Assembly: GCA_001799575.1 (NCBI GenBank)
Contig: MGTT01000015.1
Location: forward strand, 1-64,000
Length of the DNA: 64,000 bases
Reading direction: 5' to 3'
DNA from: Elusimicrobia bacterium GWA2_56_46
GTDB lineage: Bacteria; Elusimicrobiota; Elusimicrobia; Elusimicrobiales; UBA9959
Part shown: in pieces, positions 16,504 through 25,514 of the stretch
Layout: every line of letters begins with the position of its first letter
How positions within the stretch are numbered: position 1 is the first letter of the stretch
Position numbers and translations under genes: made by a program
Notes under the pieces: model-generated
Database searches by the model: none
The model's input: only the letters and a program-made list of their open reading frames with translations
What the model was told of the DNA's origin: nothing

Positions 16504-17370
16504 ATGGCGAAATCCTTTCACGCGCTTGCGCTCACGGCGCTCCTTTGGCTGCCCTCCGTATCCCGGGCCGCCTGGTGGGCCGAGAACGACTATTCTTTCG
16601 GCTCGAACAAATTCCAGAGGGAATCACTGACGCTGTTCTCCAGGCTCTCCCCCGCCCTGGTGGGCGGCGCCAACGCGTCCTATTACAAGGACGGCGGCCT
16701 TTACCGCGACAAGGCCTGGGCTTTCCGCGCTCCGCTGATGTATTCCACCGGCAAACTGGTTCTCTCGCTGAAGCCTTTCGCCTACCCCGCTTCTTCCGCC
16801 ATACGCTCCAGCGCTTCCGGCGCCAAATTCTCCGCCCTGTTCCCGCTCCTCGAAAGCGACGATGAGAGTTATATCCACCTTACGCTTTCAGGCGCGGCCG
16901 CCAGACAGAGAACCCTGCTCAATCTCAGAACCGGTCCCGACAGCGAGGCTTTTTCAGAAACCGCTTTTGAAGCGCAGATGGAAAAAAGCTTTTACAACCA
17001 GTTCTTCTTCCTGGCCTCGGCCGCCGGATTTTCCAGGCCGGAAAAAGCCCGCAACTCCAATCTCGTGAACCCAGTCATGGACCAGGGAGAACTGGCCTAC
17101 CTGGGAACTTTCAGACAGGTGACGGCCCTCCCTCAATGGGCGGCGGCGGTGCAATTCGCCCGCAATATGGCCCCGGACTTCGACAGTTATCTCTACGCCG
17201 GGGCAAGCAGGATCTCGTTCAGGAATCTTGAAGACGCCAACTCTTTTCTTGGCGGCATGAAAATGAAGATCAGCGACAACGCCACGCTCGATTTCGCGTA
17301 TAACTTTTACAAAACCAATGGCATAGCCGGCAAAAATTATTATAAACTTTTGATTCAGATGTTTTTTTAG
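16504..17370 (+). CDS. Predicted outer-membrane beta-barrel protein
   Basis: A 288-residue protein with a signal peptide (MAKSFHALALTALLWLPSVSRA, cleavage near AWW). The mature part is rich in alternating aromatic strands (NDYSFGSNKFQRES, ANASYYKDGGLYRDKAWAFRA, DFAYNFYKT) and ends in phenylalanine (LIQMFF), the classic Omp assembly signal. No named family is recognised; it resembles YaiO-type barrels in general character only. ATG 16504 lies just after a strong -10 box. It is 17 bases upstream of a histidine kinase gene and likely co-transcribed, so it could be linked to an envelope-sensing function. Confidence 0.65.
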   Translation: MAKSFHALALTALLWLPSVSRAAWWAENDYSFGSNKFQRESLTLFSRLSPALVGGANASYYKDGGLYRDKAWAFRAPLMYSTGKLVLSLKPFAYPASSAIRSSASGAKFSALFPLLESDDESYIHLTLSGAAARQRTLLNLRTGPDSEAFSETAFEAQMEKSFYNQFFFLASAAGFSRPEKARNSNLVNPVMDQGELAYLGTFRQVTALPQWAAAVQFARNMAPDFDSYLYAGASRISFRNLEDANSFLGGMKMKISDNATLDFAYNFYKTNGIAGKNYYKLLIQMFF

Positions 17371-17387
17371 GCGCGGAAAGGCCACTT

Positions 17388-18950
17388 ATGATCATGCAGT
17401 CACAGGAAAGTCTTGAGATGCTGGTGATGGTTTCCCGGCTGCTGTCCTCCAAGCTGGACATTTCCGAACTTTTGCTGACCATCATGCGCCTGGCTTCGCG
17501 CGTGGTCGGCGCCGAAAGGGCGTCCCTGTACCTGCTGGATGAAAAGAACCAGGAGCTTTATTTCGACATAGCCCTGGGCCTGCCCGAAGACGTGCAGAAA
17601 ATGCGCTTTAAACTGGGGGAAGGCATCGCCGGAACCTGCGCCAAGGAGGCCCGCTCTTTTATCACAAACGACGTGGCCGCCGACCCGCGCCACGCCCAGA
17701 AAGTGGACAACAAGAGCGGCTTCGTCACCCGCGCGCTCCTGACCTGCCCCATGGTGATCAAAGGCAAAGTGATCGGCGTGGTCCAGGCCATAAACAAAAC
17801 GGACGGGGATTTCGTAGAGGCCGACAAGAACAATTTTGAGGCGTTCGCCTCGCAGGCGGCGATCGCCATAGAGAATTCCCGGCTCTTCTCCTCCGTAAAG
17901 GAAGAGAAACGCAAGCTGGAGATCGTTTTCAAGCGCATTAAAGAGGGCGCGGTGCTGACCGCGCCGGACGGACAGATCCTCCTCCTGAACAATTCCGCCA
18001 AACTTTACCTGGAATACGACAAATACAAGTTCGACAATATAAGTTCCGCCCTGGAGAATTTCTCGGTAAAACCGTCTTTCGACCAGATCATGAAAGCCGG
18101 CGAGCCCCTCGCGAAATTCGAGATCATGCGGGAAAAACCAAAGAAGTTCTACCTGGACGGCTCCGTCATCAAGCTCTACAAGGACACCGGGGAGGACGGC
18201 TCGGCGGTGGAAGGAAGGCTCTGGATCCTGTCGGACGTCACCGCCCAGCGGCTGGAAGAGTGCATGGCCAGGAATTTTCTGTCCCTCATTTCCCACAAAT
18301 TCAAAACGCCCCTCGCGTCCATCAACGGCTATTCGCAGATCCTGAACGAAGAGGCCTCCTCCAAAAACCTCCCGGAGCTGGTGAAAAAATCCGCCGCCAC
18401 CATCCTGGATCAGGGAGCCAAGCTCACCTCTCTGGTGGAAAGCCTGCTTGACTTCGTGACCATAGACAGCCTGGAAGAATCCGGCGTCAATAAAACCGCT
18501 CTGGACGCGGCGGGGATCTTCAACGAGACGATCGAATCGATGAAAGTCCGTTTCAGGGACACGCCGGGCCTGACATTCAAGGTAGTCGTGCCGGAACAGC
18601 TTAAGATCAGCGCCGACAGGTTCCTCCTCCAGAATGCCCTGAAAGCCCTGGTGGAGAACGCGGTAAAGTTCAACCAGGGCAAGGACAAACTTGTCATCCT
18701 CTCGGCCCAGGCCAGGGATGGGCACGCCCTGCTCTCGGTAGGAGACAACGGCCCCGGCATTCCCGGGGAAGAGATCGGCAATATTTTTAATAAATTTTAC
18801 CAGGTTGAAGCCTCGTTCACCGGCCAGGTGGAAGGCTGGGGACTGGGTCTAGCCCTGGTGAAAAAAGCGGCCGAGCTGCACGGAGGCAGCGTCTACGCAA
18901 AATCACAGCTCCAGAAAGGCTCCGCTTTCACGATAGTCCTTCCGCTCTGA
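17388..18950 (+). CDS. GAF-PAS sensor histidine kinase
   Basis: A 520-residue cytoplasmic sensor kinase with no transmembrane segment. A GAF domain spans about residues 20-165 (GAERASLYLLDEKN, LGEGIAGTCAKE, KGKVIGVVQAINK). A PAS-like segment spans about 175-295 (RIKEGAVLTAPDGQILLLNNSAKLY). HisKA follows with the phospho-acceptor His303 in SLISHKFKTPL. The ATPase domain has the N box (ALVENAVKFN), G1 (DNGPGIP) and G2 (WGLGLALVKK). No response regulator is adjacent, so it is an orphan kinase. The C-terminus meets the convergent secreted-protein gene with a one-base gap. Confidence 0.88.
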   Translation: MIMQSQESLEMLVMVSRLLSSKLDISELLLTIMRLASRVVGAERASLYLLDEKNQELYFDIALGLPEDVQKMRFKLGEGIAGTCAKEARSFITNDVAADPRHAQKVDNKSGFVTRALLTCPMVIKGKVIGVVQAINKTDGDFVEADKNNFEAFASQAAIAIENSRLFSSVKEEKRKLEIVFKRIKEGAVLTAPDGQILLLNNSAKLYLEYDKYKFDNISSALENFSVKPSFDQIMKAGEPLAKFEIMREKPKKFYLDGSVIKLYKDTGEDGSAVEGRLWILSDVTAQRLEECMARNFLSLISHKFKTPLASINGYSQILNEEASSKNLPELVKKSAATILDQGAKLTSLVESLLDFVTIDSLEESGVNKTALDAAGIFNETIESMKVRFRDTPGLTFKVVVPEQLKISADRFLLQNALKALVENAVKFNQGKDKLVILSAQARDGHALLSVGDNGPGIPGEEIGNIFNKFYQVEASFTGQVEGWGLGLALVKKAAELHGGSVYAKSQLQKGSAFTIVLPL

Positions 18951-18951
18951 G

Positions 18952-19827
18952 TCAATTGGACAATTTAAGGGTTACTTTTCTCGGTCCTGTGCCGAACTTT
19001 GAAACCTTTAAACCGTTAAAGAACAGCTCAAAGGTATAGCGGGCGGTATCCACCGGTTTACCCATACGATAGGCGGGATTGGCTTCCGGGTCCGGAAAAG
19101 GATGCCCGAAAGTTACGGCGTCCTCCGTGGACGCCGTAAAATTATCCGACAGAAGAAAATTTTCCTCAAAGTCTTCAAAGACCCTCCGCAGTTCCGCCTC
19201 GGCGGGGGCTTTTGGAAGCGCCAGGAGCTGCTCCCTCACCCCGGTGTCCTCGTCGTAAAAATAGACGGCCCCGATCGGAATATTCACGGTGAAAGGGTTC
19301 CCGGAATACTCGAAGTGCATCCGGATAGCGTCCCTGACCGCCATGGTGTGGCAGCCCCTGGATCCGTCGTAACTGCCGAAGAAGCCGCCGGCGATGGTCA
19401 CGGAATCGGCGCGCAGCGGCAGGTTGTTCTCGCCGCCGGCCGAAAAGATCTCATAGTCCGGAGAACGGTCGCCCGTGTACCACTCCGCGTAGCCCGGCCC
19501 GGTCTGGTCGTGCACCAGGTAAATTACGTCCCGGCCCTCCGCCTTGAAAGCCGCGACGACGGAGTCTATGCCGGCTCTGGCGGATTCCTTATCGTCGAAA
19601 ATCCTGCTGGAGTGAACCACTATAAGGGGATTGTCGGGCAGCCGCGCCGGCAGGCGGTTTTTTTTGTGTTTAGGGGCCAGCGGCATTGCGGCCGGAGACG
19701 GAACGGGCGCGGCGGCAGGGGCCGTCATTTGCCTTACTTCAGCGGCGCTTATGCCGTCAAGTCCGGAGGCGCGCCCGTAACCGGGAACAGCCAGCAGACA
19801 CAGGAAAGCCAGACCCGTCTTTCTCAT
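18952..19827 (-). CDS. Secreted protein of unknown function
   Basis: A 291-residue protein, not assigned to a family. It has a signal peptide (MRKTGLAFLCLLAVPGYGRASG), then a Pro/Ala-rich linker with a basic patch (KHKKNRLPARLP) at about 45-60, then a folded domain: PLIVVHSSRIFDDKESA, RDVIYLVHDQTGPGYAEWY, DSVTIAGGFFGSYDGSRGCHTMAVRDAI, a pattern of alternating strands and helices. ATG 19827 is preferred because the signal peptide begins there. Confidence 0.55.
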   Translation of the reverse strand: MRKTGLAFLCLLAVPGYGRASGLDGISAAEVRQMTAPAAAPVPSPAAMPLAPKHKKNRLPARLPDNPLIVVHSSRIFDDKESARAGIDSVVAAFKAEGRDVIYLVHDQTGPGYAEWYTGDRSPDYEIFSAGGENNLPLRADSVTIAGGFFGSYDGSRGCHTMAVRDAIRMHFEYSGNPFTVNIPIGAVYFYDEDTGVREQLLALPKAPAEAELRRVFEDFEENFLLSDNFTASTEDAVTFGHPFPDPEANPAYRMGKPVDTARYTFELFFNGLKVSKFGTGPRKVTLKLSN

Positions 19828-19915
19828 GTAATAGTGTATCTGAAACACCGCGCCCCCGTAAGGGGCGCAGGGCCTATTCCAGGCCGGCCATCGGACCTAC
19901 CCAGGGACGCCGCGG

Positions 19916-21385
19916 CTACTCCCCTATCACGTAGGTTCCCGCCGAATCGCCGGGGAGGGCGGCCGCGGCGGCTTTGCCTTTGTACTGTATGTTGAACGAG
20001 GCCGGGGCCGATTTTTCGTTCAGCACGATAAGAACTATTTTTCCGAACGGGGTTTTGAAAGCCACGTTGGGGAGCGACGGCGGGAGATTGGACTTTATAC
20101 GCAAGGAACCGGGCCTTACGAACTTCGAAGCATGGGCCAGGACATAGTAAGCCACGTCGCGCTTAATATCCCGGCCTATCGTAAGCGCGCCCTGACAGCG
20201 GTCGCAGCCCCCTTCGGTATGAGGCCCATAGGCAGGATCCGAAGCCAGATTCCACCCCATCACGTTTTTGCTCCAATTCCTTACCGCGCCGATGACCAGC
20301 GTTTTAACGTGCCATTTAAAGTCGGCGGCGAAGTTGCTGGGCCCGCCGACCCACTGCTCGGTAAAATATATATTTTTGTCCGGATGGGCGTTATGCACGA
20401 GCGACATAGCGGCGACCTCTCCCCCGTACATATGGAAAGCGGAACCGTCCACATACCGGGCGGCCTCTTTGTCGGCCAGTATGGATAAGGGATATTCCGG
20501 CTTATCGCAATTGTGGTCATAGAGCACGATTTTGGTCTTTAAGCCGTACTTCTTAAACAACGGCCCCAGGTATTTTTTTATAAAAAGGCCCTGCTCCGCG
20601 GCCGTCATGACCATGCTTGGATTATTGTCCGGATTCAAAGGTTCGTTCTGAACCGTGAGCGCGTCTATGTTTATGCCCTCGGCCCGCATGGCCTTTATGT
20701 ATGCCGCCAGATAGCGCGCATAAACTTCGTAATACTCCGGTTTCAGGGATCCGCCTTTGGACTTCCCGTTCGTTTTCATCCAGACGGGCGGAGACCAGGG
20801 TGAAGCAAGCAGCTTAAGCCCGGGGTTAATGGCCAGGATCTGTTTAAGCACGGGGATAACGGCCTTTTTATCCGGCCCAATGCTGAAATCGGCCAGTTCA
20901 ACGTCCTGTTGCCCGGCGGAGAGATCATCATATGAAAAGACGCGTTCGTCCAGGTCGGAAGCGCCTATGCTGAGCCTGAGATAACTGAGTCCGATGGCGG
21001 CGCCGTCGGTCGCAAAAAGCTCCCGGAGCAGGGAGGCTCTTTCCGTCTCCGGCAGGCCCTGAATTAACAAGGCGCTTCCGCCTGTCAGCGTGCAGCCGAA
21101 ACCGTCGATTTCCTGATACGTTACGCCAGGGTCTATCTCTATATCCTGGCGGGAGACGCCTGCCTGCGCTTCGAACTTAAGCGGCCCGGGCTGTCTCTGA
21201 AACAGAACGGAGCCGTCGGTTTTTGTCAACCAGAGTTCCGCCGTGTCCGCATGGAGTTCCGCGGCCGGCGCGTGGTTTTTCAAAGCGTCCTTTTCCAGGG
21301 CGCCGCATAAGGACGTAAGCAGAAGCGCGACCGCACATACACCGACCCGTTCAAATCCGGGGTTTCTCAATTTCATGATGTTCAT
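19916..21385 (-). CDS. Secreted GH30-family glycoside hydrolase
   Basis: A 489-residue glycosidase. After a signal peptide (ERVGVCAVALLLTSLCGA) come the family 30 landmarks: QEIDGFGCTLTGGSALL, LSYLRLSIGASDLDERVFSYDD, LLASPWSPPVWMKTNGKSKGGSL, ALTVQNEPLNPDNNPS with the acid/base Glu, and IYFTEQWVGG with the nucleophile Glu. The C-terminal beta domain ends in ALPGDSAGTYVIGE. GH30 members act on beta-glucans, glucosylceramides or xylans; KPEYYEVYARYLAAYIKAM is typical of the glucosidase/glucanase subfamilies. It probably lets the cell use exported or environmental polysaccharide. It lies beside an EEP phosphatase gene, 38 bp downstream of it. Confidence 0.85.
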   Translation of the reverse strand: MNIMKLRNPGFERVGVCAVALLLTSLCGALEKDALKNHAPAAELHADTAELWLTKTDGSVLFQRQPGPLKFEAQAGVSRQDIEIDPGVTYQEIDGFGCTLTGGSALLIQGLPETERASLLRELFATDGAAIGLSYLRLSIGASDLDERVFSYDDLSAGQQDVELADFSIGPDKKAVIPVLKQILAINPGLKLLASPWSPPVWMKTNGKSKGGSLKPEYYEVYARYLAAYIKAMRAEGINIDALTVQNEPLNPDNNPSMVMTAAEQGLFIKKYLGPLFKKYGLKTKIVLYDHNCDKPEYPLSILADKEAARYVDGSAFHMYGGEVAAMSLVHNAHPDKNIYFTEQWVGGPSNFAADFKWHVKTLVIGAVRNWSKNVMGWNLASDPAYGPHTEGGCDRCQGALTIGRDIKRDVAYYVLAHASKFVRPGSLRIKSNLPPSLPNVAFKTPFGKIVLIVLNEKSAPASFNIQYKGKAAAAALPGDSAGTYVIGE

Positions 21386-21423
21386 AGCCGCTCCTTGATG
21401 CCGTCTTTACCGGCCGGACATAT

Positions 21424-22386
21424 TTACCAGCGGCCTGCCGAGGGCGGCAGATACAGCCGGGCCGAAACGGGGAAATGATCCGAGGGATACCGTCCGCCCC
21501 TGCTGTCGCGCAGGATTTCGGATTCCGCCACGCTAATCTCCGGGCTGGTAAAGATGTAGTCTATTTTTTCTCCGTCGCTATTACCCTTAAATTCGTGAAA
21601 AGTCCCGGTTCCCCGCGCGTCCCCGTGCAGCGCGCGGAAAGTGTCCACCATCGGTATCGGATTGACGCGCAAATCCACGTCCGCCGCTTCAAGCGCGTCC
21701 CCGGCCGTAAGGTACCTGACCGCGGAATTATTCTCCGCGACGTTGAAGTCTCCCGTCACCACAACGGGATCCGGACGGCTCCGCCCCAGGATGCGTTTGA
21801 CAAGCAGGATCACGCTCTTTTCCCTGGACGCCTGCGAGACATTGTCGAGATGGACATTAAAAACGTAAAAGGCCCCGCCCGTCTTTTTTTCCACGAATCT
21901 CGCCCAGGTGCAGATCCGGATGTAGGCGTTTCCCCAGTTACTCGACCCCGCCGTCTCCGGCGTGTCGGAGAACCAGAACGTGCCGGACTCGGCCGGGGTA
22001 AACCGGCTGCGACGGTACAGGATCGGGGAATATTCCCCTTCCGTCCCGCCGGCTTCGCGCCCGACCCCGAGTTCCCCGTACTCCGGAACCGCCCGGCGGA
22101 TCTGATCCAGCTGGAAACGCAGGGGCTCCTGCAAACCGACGACATCCGGTTTATAGCGGCGCAGCACGTCAAAAACCATGTCCCGCCGGTTCTCCCAGTT
22201 GTCGGAGCCGTCGTTGGCCGAACCCAGACGGACGTTAAAGGTCATCGCCCGTATTTCCAGGCTCTCCCTTACGACGCCTACGCCGGCGGAGCGGCAGGCG
22301 GCGAAACCGGCGAATACGGCCAGACCAAAAGCCAACCCCGGCAGGAAGGCCCAGCCGCCTTTCGTGAAACTTTTTTCGTCGTTCAT
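21424..22386 (-). CDS. Endonuclease/exonuclease/phosphatase family protein, membrane-anchored
   Basis: A 320-residue EEP-fold protein. After a hydrophobic N-terminus with a possible lipobox (AGFAACRS), the fold's landmarks are IRAMTFNVRLGSAND, VVGLQEPL with the metal-binding Glu, NVHLDN, VVTGDFNVAE, and IDYIFTS...YPSDHFPVSA with the catalytic Asp-His. Such secreted EEP proteins are usually phosphodiesterases or phosphatases; the spacing resembles those found beside glycosidase genes in polysaccharide clusters. Substrate unknown. Confidence 0.75.
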   Translation of the reverse strand: MNDEKSFTKGGWAFLPGLAFGLAVFAGFAACRSAGVGVVRESLEIRAMTFNVRLGSANDGSDNWENRRDMVFDVLRRYKPDVVGLQEPLRFQLDQIRRAVPEYGELGVGREAGGTEGEYSPILYRRSRFTPAESGTFWFSDTPETAGSSNWGNAYIRICTWARFVEKKTGGAFYVFNVHLDNVSQASREKSVILLVKRILGRSRPDPVVVTGDFNVAENNSAVRYLTAGDALEAADVDLRVNPIPMVDTFRALHGDARGTGTFHEFKGNSDGEKIDYIFTSPEISVAESEILRDSRGGRYPSDHFPVSARLYLPPSAGRW

Positions 22387-22423
22387 AATCCCCTCTCCCT
22401 CATAAATTTCAGCGCCGGCCTCA

Positions 22424-23662
22424 TCAGGCGAGTTTATTGTCCGCCACCAGTTTTCTCAGTTCGCCCATGTCGGGATTAATTATAAAAGGCTTGCCCGCCG
22501 ATTTCATCGCGCTGGCGACGTCTTTCAGCCCGTTCCCGCTTATCAGCAGCACGGCGGACTCGTTCTCTTTTATCTTTCCCTCCGCCGCCGCTTTCTTAAG
22601 CCCCGCGTAAGTGGCGGCCGCCGCTGGCTCGGCGAAGACATTGGAACCCCGGGCCACCGCCGGAATGGCGGCAAGGATCTCGGCGTCGGTGACTGACACG
22701 GCGAACCCGTGCGAATCCCGGATGGCCATGACCGCGGCCATGCCGTCGCGCGGCATACTGACCGAGATACTGTCGGCTACGGTCTCCCCGGAAACGGCCT
22801 GGAGCTCCCCGCCGGACTCAAAAGCCCTCTTGACGGCATCGGATTTTTCGGCCTGGACGGCGATCATCTGCGGCAGCTTCTCGATAATCCCCAGGCGGTG
22901 GAATTCCACGAAACCTTTCCACATACCGCTGATGATATTTCCGTCGCCCACGGACACGAAAACCTTGTCGGGGGTTTCCCATTTCATCTGCTCGCAGATC
23001 TCAAAGGCGCAGGTCTTCTTGCCTTCGCGGGTAAAGGGGTTCACTCCGGTGCTGCGGTTGTACCAGCCGTATTCCGCGGCGGCCTTTAGGCAGAGCTCGA
23101 AAGCGTCGTCATAAGTGCCCTTGACCATGATAACCGCGGCGCCGAATACCAGCAGCTGGGCCACCTTGGGGGCCGGCGCGGTTTCCGGCACGAAAATAAC
23201 TGTTTTCAGATCCAGGCTGCCTGTCAGGCAGGCCAGGGAGGAGGCCGCGTTGCCGGTGGAGGCGCAGGTGACGACTTTTTCCTTCAGTTCCCTCGCACGG
23301 GCGATCACCACGGCGCTGGCCCTGTCTTTGAACGAGGCGCTGGGATTGCGGCCGTCGTCCTTGATGTAAAGGTTCGGCACGCCGGTCTCGGCGCCGAGCC
23401 GGTCAGCCTTGTAAAGCGGGGTCCAGCCGACCTGCACCGGCGGGATCATCTTGAAACCGGCCAGGGGCAGAATCTCCATATAGCGCCACAGGGTCCGATC
23501 CTGGTTGTCCTTGAGCACCTCGTAGTTAAGGCGCTTTTTTATCAGATTATAGTCGTAAATAACCTGGAGGTTCCCGCCGCAGGAGGCGCAGGTATATTTT
23601 ACTTCGGCAAGTTTGTGATCCCTGCCGCAATTGATACATTGTAAAGTCTTGATCTTTTTCAT
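22424..23662 (-). CDS. Threonine synthase-like PLP enzyme with N-terminal zinc ribbon
   Basis: A 412-residue fold-type II PLP enzyme. Residues 9-30 form a zinc ribbon (CINC...CASC). The PLP lysine is in PSASFKDRASAVV, the phosphate-binding loop is SVGDGNIISG, and TCASTGNAASSLACL is the substrate loop. All fit threonine synthase (ThrC of the short class), which makes threonine from O-phosphohomoserine. Context gives a second option: the carbamate kinase gene lies six bases upstream, and a YgeW-like carbamoyltransferase and YgeY-like peptidase are nearby, where E. coli has the fold-II lyase YgeX (diaminopropionate ammonia-lyase). Sequence favours threonine synthase; YgeX lacks a zinc ribbon. 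Confidence 0.75.
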   Translation of the reverse strand: MKKIKTLQCINCGRDHKLAEVKYTCASCGGNLQVIYDYNLIKKRLNYEVLKDNQDRTLWRYMEILPLAGFKMIPPVQVGWTPLYKADRLGAETGVPNLYIKDDGRNPSASFKDRASAVVIARARELKEKVVTCASTGNAASSLACLTGSLDLKTVIFVPETAPAPKVAQLLVFGAAVIMVKGTYDDAFELCLKAAAEYGWYNRSTGVNPFTREGKKTCAFEICEQMKWETPDKVFVSVGDGNIISGMWKGFVEFHRLGIIEKLPQMIAVQAEKSDAVKRAFESGGELQAVSGETVADSISVSMPRDGMAAVMAIRDSHGFAVSVTDAEILAAIPAVARGSNVFAEPAAAATYAGLKKAAAEGKIKENESAVLLISGNGLKDVASAMKSAGKPFIINPDMGELRKLVADNKLA

Positions 23663-23668
23663 AAATCC

Positions 23669-24769
23669 TTAGCGCACCACCGTAGTGCCGGCCAGGCCCT
23701 TAAGGGTCTCGTCGAAAAGGTCGGTTCTCGTGATGAAAGCGGTATGCCCTCCTCCCCTGAGGAACTCTATGACCGCCTTTACTTTGGGGCCCATGCTGCC
23801 GGCCGGGAACGGGCACGGTTTGCGGTTGTAGAGCTCTTCCAGTTCCGGGAGCGTCAGCCTGCGCAGATCCGTCTGATCCGGCTTCTGGTAATTCAGTTTG
23901 GCCCCGTCCTCCCCGGTAAAAATGGTCAGGCTGACTTCCACGTCCTCTCCGCGCGCTTTAGCCCGTCGTAAAAGCATCTTGCCCAGCAGCGCCGAGGCCA
24001 GATCCTTGTCGATGACGGCCTCCACGCCGGTGTACATCTTGAGGGGTTTGCCGGGTTTGTGCTTCCTGGAAAATTTCACGCCGTAATTGCAGGCATATTC
24101 TTCCATGCCGTCCCTGACCTCCGGCACGACCTCGCGCACCGGAATGCCGCCGCCGCCCACGGTTATCGGCACTATGCCTTTGGCCAGCAGCGCCTCTATG
24201 GCGTCTATCTCCACGATATCGGAAGGAACCGGGGAAGGCACCACGCGCCGCCAGATCTCCGCGCCCTTGGCGTCTTTCTTATAAAGTTTCATGACCCAGC
24301 CGTTCTCTCGCGTGCGGGCGTCAGCCTCCTCTCTCGAATAGGAGGGGCCTATATATTTGGAAGGATCCTTGAAATCCGGATCGTCTTTATCCACCACCAC
24401 CTGGGTCACGATCCCGGTGACGATATTGTCCAGACCGCGGATATTGAGCTCATTGTTAAGCTCGGCCAGCATATAGGCCATGGCGCCCTGGGTGTCCGCC
24501 ACGCAGACGTCCAGCGGCAGAGGGGGAAGGGTCTCGCGGCAGAGTTCCGCGCGCATCAGGACGTTGCCGACCTGCGGACCGTTACCGTGGGTCATGACGT
24601 AAAGGTCGCCGGGATATTTTTCAAAAATATCCGCCACAAGCTTGGCTGTTTCGGCGGTGCGCCGCCACTGCATGGCTATATCCGGATTTACGGCCTTTCC
24701 CGCGGCGTCCTTAAGACCCACAGGCGAAACCTCGTTGCCGCCGAAAGCGAAGATCCTTATTCTTTTCAT
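23669..24769 (-). CDS. Carbamate kinase (ArcC/YqeA-like)
   Basis: A 366-residue amino-acid-kinase-fold protein: RIFAFGGNEVSPVG, MTHGNGPQVGNVLMR, VVPSPVPSDIVEIDAIEALLAKG, ITVGGGGIPV, GVEAVIDKDLASALLG, PAGSMGPKVKAVIEFL and a GGGHTAFIT end, all carbamate kinase landmarks. It is longer than ArcC (about 310 residues), with an insert around 125-160 (DKDDPDFKDPSKYIGPSYS). It would make ATP from carbamoyl phosphate. It overlaps the upstream poly-gamma-glutamate hydrolase gene by ATGA and is followed six bases later by the ThrC-like gene, so the three are co-translated. Confidence 0.85.
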   Translation of the reverse strand: MKRIRIFAFGGNEVSPVGLKDAAGKAVNPDIAMQWRRTAETAKLVADIFEKYPGDLYVMTHGNGPQVGNVLMRAELCRETLPPLPLDVCVADTQGAMAYMLAELNNELNIRGLDNIVTGIVTQVVVDKDDPDFKDPSKYIGPSYSREEADARTRENGWVMKLYKKDAKGAEIWRRVVPSPVPSDIVEIDAIEALLAKGIVPITVGGGGIPVREVVPEVRDGMEEYACNYGVKFSRKHKPGKPLKMYTGVEAVIDKDLASALLGKMLLRRAKARGEDVEVSLTIFTGEDGAKLNYQKPDQTDLRRLTLPELEELYNRKPCPFPAGSMGPKVKAVIEFLRGGGHTAFITRTDLFDETLKGLAGTTVVR

Positions 24770-25437
24770 ATTTTTTTCAAGACCGCGAAGATGGATTTAC
24801 GGACGCTGCCGGTGAATTTGGACAAATCCTCCCTGGAGTTTTCAAACCGCTCAAGCAATCCGGACGTGAGTTCCAGCTGGACGCCGCCTTTCTCCGGACG
24901 GTTCACAATGTTTCTCGGGCTGACCCCGGGCAGGCGCTTGCAGGGGTACTCGGTCTCGAAGCCGGCCGCAATCAGATCCGAAGCCGTCGCGCTGGCGGCC
25001 GCCGCGTTGGCGCCTCCCACGCAGACCCACTCCCCGCGGCCGGATTGGGCGTGGACGGAAACAGCCAACAGAACCGCGGTAGAGAGCGCCACGGCGGCCG
25101 GATCGTCGAAACGCACGGCGGAGATATGCAGTCTGCCGCTGTCTCCGCCAAGCCAGCCGCTGAAAATATAAAGGTTGAGATCGGAACCGGCTATGCCCCG
25201 CGCGACGCGGGCGGTTATGCGCTCAATATCCCCGCCGTGTATGGCGAAAACCGACGCCGCGGCCCCGCGGTCATATACTTCCCTTGAAAAATCGCGTCCT
25301 TCGACATTGGCCGCGCTGAGCGCCGCGTAATCCGGGTATATATCCGGCTTGGCGCGCGAGGCGGCGTAGTTCCCCCCGCAGCCGCTCAAAAGCGCCAGTG
25401 CCAGGGACAACGACAGGATCGGACTTCCAGACGGCAT
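24766..25437 (-). CDS. Poly-gamma-glutamate hydrolase family lipoprotein (PghP-like)
   Basis: A 223-residue protein with a lipoprotein signal (LALALLSGCGG). The mature domain shows the zinc-peptidase landmarks of the PghP/DUF867 family: FAIHGGDIERITARVARGIAG (first metal site), LHISAVRFDDP, SVHAQSG, VGGANAAAASATASDLIAAGF and GVQLELTSGLL (catalytic Glu). These enzymes cleave gamma-glutamyl polymers. Start 25437 is preferred because TATAAT lies seven bases upstream and the signal peptide begins there; the transcript would be leaderless. Coupling to carbamate kinase is unusual and suggests extracellular gamma-glutamyl compounds feed an amino-acid fermentation route, but that is an inference. Confidence 0.75.
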   Translation of the reverse strand: MPSGSPILSLSLALALLSGCGGNYAASRAKPDIYPDYAALSAANVEGRDFSREVYDRGAAASVFAIHGGDIERITARVARGIAGSDLNLYIFSGWLGGDSGRLHISAVRFDDPAAVALSTAVLLAVSVHAQSGRGEWVCVGGANAAAASATASDLIAAGFETEYPCKRLPGVSPRNIVNRPEKGGVQLELTSGLLERFENSREDLSKFTGSVRKSIFAVLKKI

Positions 25438-25514
25438 TGTGGTTATTATAATATAAAAGCCCCTCCCAGCTGTAGGCCGGCGGGACAAAACAAAACGGCA
25501 TATCTGGCATAAAT

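Noticed and set aside
17400-18725. Minus-strand 441-residue open frame
   Set aside because: Antisense to the histidine kinase, which has complete H, N and G boxes.
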